NCBI GenBank assembly: GCA_031274075.1
Contig: JAISQQ010000201.1
Location: forward strand, 1-6,509
DNA from: Accumulibacter sp.
GTDB lineage: Bacteria; Pseudomonadota; Gammaproteobacteria; Burkholderiales; Rhodocyclaceae
Direction of reading: 5' to 3'
Length of the DNA stretch: 6,509 nt
The notes under the pieces were generated by a model that was not told where the DNA came from, ran no database searches, and worked only from the letters and a program-made list of their open reading frames with translations. Shown here one piece after another: positions 5,437 through 6,509 of the stretch. Both the position numbers and the translations under genes were made by a program. Within the stretch, counting starts at the first letter, position 1; each line of letters opens with the position of its first letter.

Positions 5437-6509
5437 ATGAACGCTTCATCCGGTTCTCTTTTCGACGACTCTCTGCGCCATCTGGAATCGGCTTCGCCGG
5501 ATACGGCACGGAGCACTGAGCCGCAGGACGGCTTCCTCTATAGCGGCAATCGCCACGAGAGCGTGCCGCGGGCCTTGTTCCTCGATCGCCGCCTGACGCC
5601 GCTGGAGCGTAACGCCTGGCAGATCTGCCGCATGCGGCTCAACGGCGACGGGATCACGGCCATGCCGACCTACGAGCAACTCCGTCCCTTGCTGGCCTCG
5701 ATGCCCTGCGGACCGCTGGCGTCGCACGAGACCGTCGCGCGCGCGATGATGGTGCTGCGCCTGACGCGCTGGCTCAGTCTCGTGCGCCGCCGCCGGGATG
5801 CCAAGACGGGGCGTATCCTGGGAAATCTCTATGTATTGCACGATGAGCCGCTGACGCCCTACGAAGCCATTCAGCTCGATCCGGGCTATCTGCCGCTGGT
5901 GAGCCTGGCCTTGACGCACGCCAGTAAATCCGTCCAGCGGGTGGGCTTCCAGGTCTTGAAGGAAATGAGCGAAGACCCGCATCTGGCCGGGCGCGTGCTG
6001 CCGAACCGCCTGCACATTTTGATGCGGCGTATGCGCGAGTCCGGGACGTGTTCTCTGGACGAGACTTATCCACAGGAAAAAGCTCGTCACGATTCCGAAG
6101 CAGGCCGTCCTGATTCCGAAGCAGGCTCCCACGAATCCGAAGAAGGCCGTCACGAATCCGAAGAAGGCGAAAAAACCCTTCTTCGGAATCGGGAAACGCC
6201 TTCTTCGGAATCAGAAACGCCTGCTTCGGAATCCGAACCGGGGCCAAAACCCGCGCCAGACGGCCGGCTTCGGAATCCGAAGCCGGAGAGTACAGTACGT
6301 ACTGTACTTAATAATAATTGTATAAAAGTACGTACAGTACCGCGCGCGCGCGAACTCGGCCTGAAGCTGCCCGAGCGTTTCCTGGAATTGAAGGAGGAAC
6401 AGCGGGACGGCGCGCTGCTGGCCTTGCGGCAAGTAGACGAAACCCAGCGGCAGGCGGTGCTGGACGAATGGGCGGCGCGCTGCGGCGACAGCAAGGTGCG
6501 CCATCCGGC
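5437..6509 (+). CDS. STY4528-type replication protein, 3' end cut by window
   Basis: An open frame of 357 codons with no stop before the right edge. It belongs, by pattern, to the STY4528 family annotated as pathogenicity-island replication proteins. Residues 53-140 carry the recognisable block LTPLERNAWQICRMRLNGDG, PTYEQLRP, SHETVARAMMVLRLTRWLSLVRR and GNLYVLHDEPLTP. This looks like a winged-helix DNA-binding domain as in phage replication initiators. Residues about 215-305 form a low-complexity acidic linker (HDSEAGR-like heptads, then SSESETPASESE, then VRTVLNNNCIKVRTV). From about 305 a charged helical domain resumes (LGLKLPERFLELKEEQR). The linker DNA holds the repeat cluster proposed as an origin. 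TTGGAG at 5425-5430 sets the start. The 117-base gap before it suggests partly separate expression from parAB. The replication role rests on family annotation plus the embedded repeats. Confidence 0.85.
   Translation, partial: MNASSGSLFDDSLRHLESASPDTARSTEPQDGFLYSGNRHESVPRALFLDRRLTPLERNAWQICRMRLNGDGITAMPTYEQLRPLLASMPCGPLASHETVARAMMVLRLTRWLSLVRRRRDAKTGRILGNLYVLHDEPLTPYEAIQLDPGYLPLVSLALTHASKSVQRVGFQVLKEMSEDPHLAGRVLPNRLHILMRRMRESGTCSLDETYPQEKARHDSEAGRPDSEAGSHESEEGRHESEEGEKTLLRNRETPSSESETPASESEPGPKPAPDGRLRNPKPESTVRTVLNNNCIKVRTVPRARELGLKLPERFLELKEEQRDGALLALRQVDETQRQAVLDEWAARCGDSKVRHP
6066..6074 (+). promoter_or_regulatory. DnaA box, perfect consensus TTATCCACA
   Basis: TTATCCACA matches the strongest known DnaA-binding consensus at all nine positions. 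It ends 16 bases before the first iteron-like repeat. In the coding frame it lies within codons for T-Y-P-Q. One perfect match in 6.5 kb could be chance, but its location directly beside the repeat cluster makes a functional site more likely. Confidence 0.6.
6091..6168 (+). repeat. four direct iteron-like repeats, 21-bp period
   Basis: GATTCCGAAGCAGGC is identical at 6091-6105 and 6112-6126. GAATCCGAAGAAGGC is identical at 6133-6147 and 6154-6168. Starts are exactly 21 bases apart, two helical turns and seven codons. The protein reads as heptads of the type HDSEAGR/HESEEGR. Copies 1-2 differ from copies 3-4 at two bases within the 15-base core. Confidence 0.9.
6176..6233 (-). repeat. three inverted copies of the iteron core
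   Basis: GCCTTCTTCGGAATC at 6198-6212 and GCCTGCTTCGGAATC at 6219-6233 are exact reverse complements of GATTCCGAAGAAGGC and GATTCCGAAGCAGGC. A third copy at 6176-6190 differs only in its first base from GCCTTCTTCGGAATC. Periods are 22 and 21 bases. In the gene's frame these give ETPSSESETPASESE-like residues, unlike the direct copies, so the shared feature is the DNA word rather than the peptide. Confidence 0.88.
6264..6286. repeat. 23-bp near-palindrome of the iteron core
   Basis: CCGGCTTCGGA-A-TCCGAAGCCGG is symmetric about base 6275 with 11 matched bases on each side. It combines the core in both orientations (CTTCGGA and TCCGAAG), so it looks like a double iteron site or the binding site of a symmetric dimer. 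It falls between the inverted iterons and the AT-rich tract. Confidence 0.85.
6289..6308. repeat. 20-bp perfect palindrome AGTACAGTACGTACTGTACT
   Basis: Every base pairs with its mirror. It borders the left side of the A+T-rich tract. An overlapping 13-base word, GTACGTACTGTAC (6295-6307), recurs with one change as GTACGTACAGTAC at 6328-6340, 33 bases away (about three helical turns). The arrangement frames the A+T-rich tract on both sides. Confidence 0.88.
6308..6327. other. A+T-rich tract, candidate DNA unwinding element
   Basis: Nineteen of 20 bases are A or T (one G at 6320), in a gene that is otherwise GC-rich. It encodes the run LNNNCIK, which uses rare-looking AAT, ATA and AAA codons compared with the rest of the gene. 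Flanked by palindromic elements, it is the natural place for strand opening if the cluster is an origin. Confidence 0.55.

Larger units (their letters stand above)
6066..6352 (+). other. oriV: candidate replication origin inside the replication gene
   Basis: Within 287 bases lie, in order: a consensus DnaA box; four direct 21-base repeats; three inverted copies of the same core; a 23-base near-palindrome of the core; a 20-base perfect palindrome; a 20-base tract with 19 A/T; a further copy of the palindrome's element; and (CG)6. Iterons beside an A+T-rich unwinding tract and a DnaA box are the standard parts of theta-type origins, and lambda carries its iterons inside the initiator gene O. 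The parts are visible; origin activity is inferred and untested. Confidence 0.6.

Noticed and set aside
6091..6233. CRISPR-like array
   Set aside because: The intervening sequence is only about 6 bases, units occur in both orientations and the whole region is an open frame. It fits iterons, not repeat-spacer structure.

Overview
The window looks like the leading end of the conserved core of an integrative and conjugative element (ICE) of the PFGI-1 / SPI-7 / PAGI / ICEclc class, in a GC-rich proteobacterium, probably beta- or gammaproteobacterial. The evidence is gene order plus recognisable families: LysR-type regulator, AlpA-like regulator, ParA, a small coupled gene, an ICE-type ParB, a DUF2857 protein and an STY4528-type replication protein, all on the + strand. 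The species cannot be named from this sequence. The first ~450 bases are clearly more AT-rich than the core and may belong to cargo or flanking DNA.

Layout. Bases 1-458 hold no confident gene, but contain inverted repeats that could be operators of the LysR gene. The LysR-type gene (459-1433) ends at a likely intrinsic terminator. A 318-base gap follows, with an 18-base direct repeat in two copies upstream of alpA. Next comes a tightly packed operon: alpA-like (1752-1970), parA (1998-2876), a 69-aa gene (2860-3069), parB (3062-4756) and DUF2857 (4759-5319). Neighbours overlap or lie 2-27 bases apart. A 117-base gap with five heptamer repeats precedes the STY4528-type gene, which starts at 5437 and runs off the right edge.

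How the parts may work together. In ICEclc, as I recall published work, a LysR-type factor (BisR) activates alpA, and an FlhDC-like activator (BisDC) then locks a subpopulation into transfer competence. A small gene between parA and parB (shi) affects growth of those cells. The window has the same order of parts. The DUF2857 protein reads by eye like an FlhD-like segment followed by an FlhC-like segment in one chain.

The most striking observation is inside the STY4528-type gene (6066-6352). A perfect consensus DnaA box is followed by four in-phase 21-base repeats, three copies of the same core in inverted orientation, and a 23-base near-palindrome of that core. Then come a 20-base perfect palindrome, a 20-base tract that is 95% A+T, a second copy of the palindrome's element, and (CG)6. 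This has the architecture of an iteron origin embedded in its own initiator gene, like the lambda origin inside gene O. I propose it as the element's vegetative replication origin. The layout is directly visible; the function is inference.
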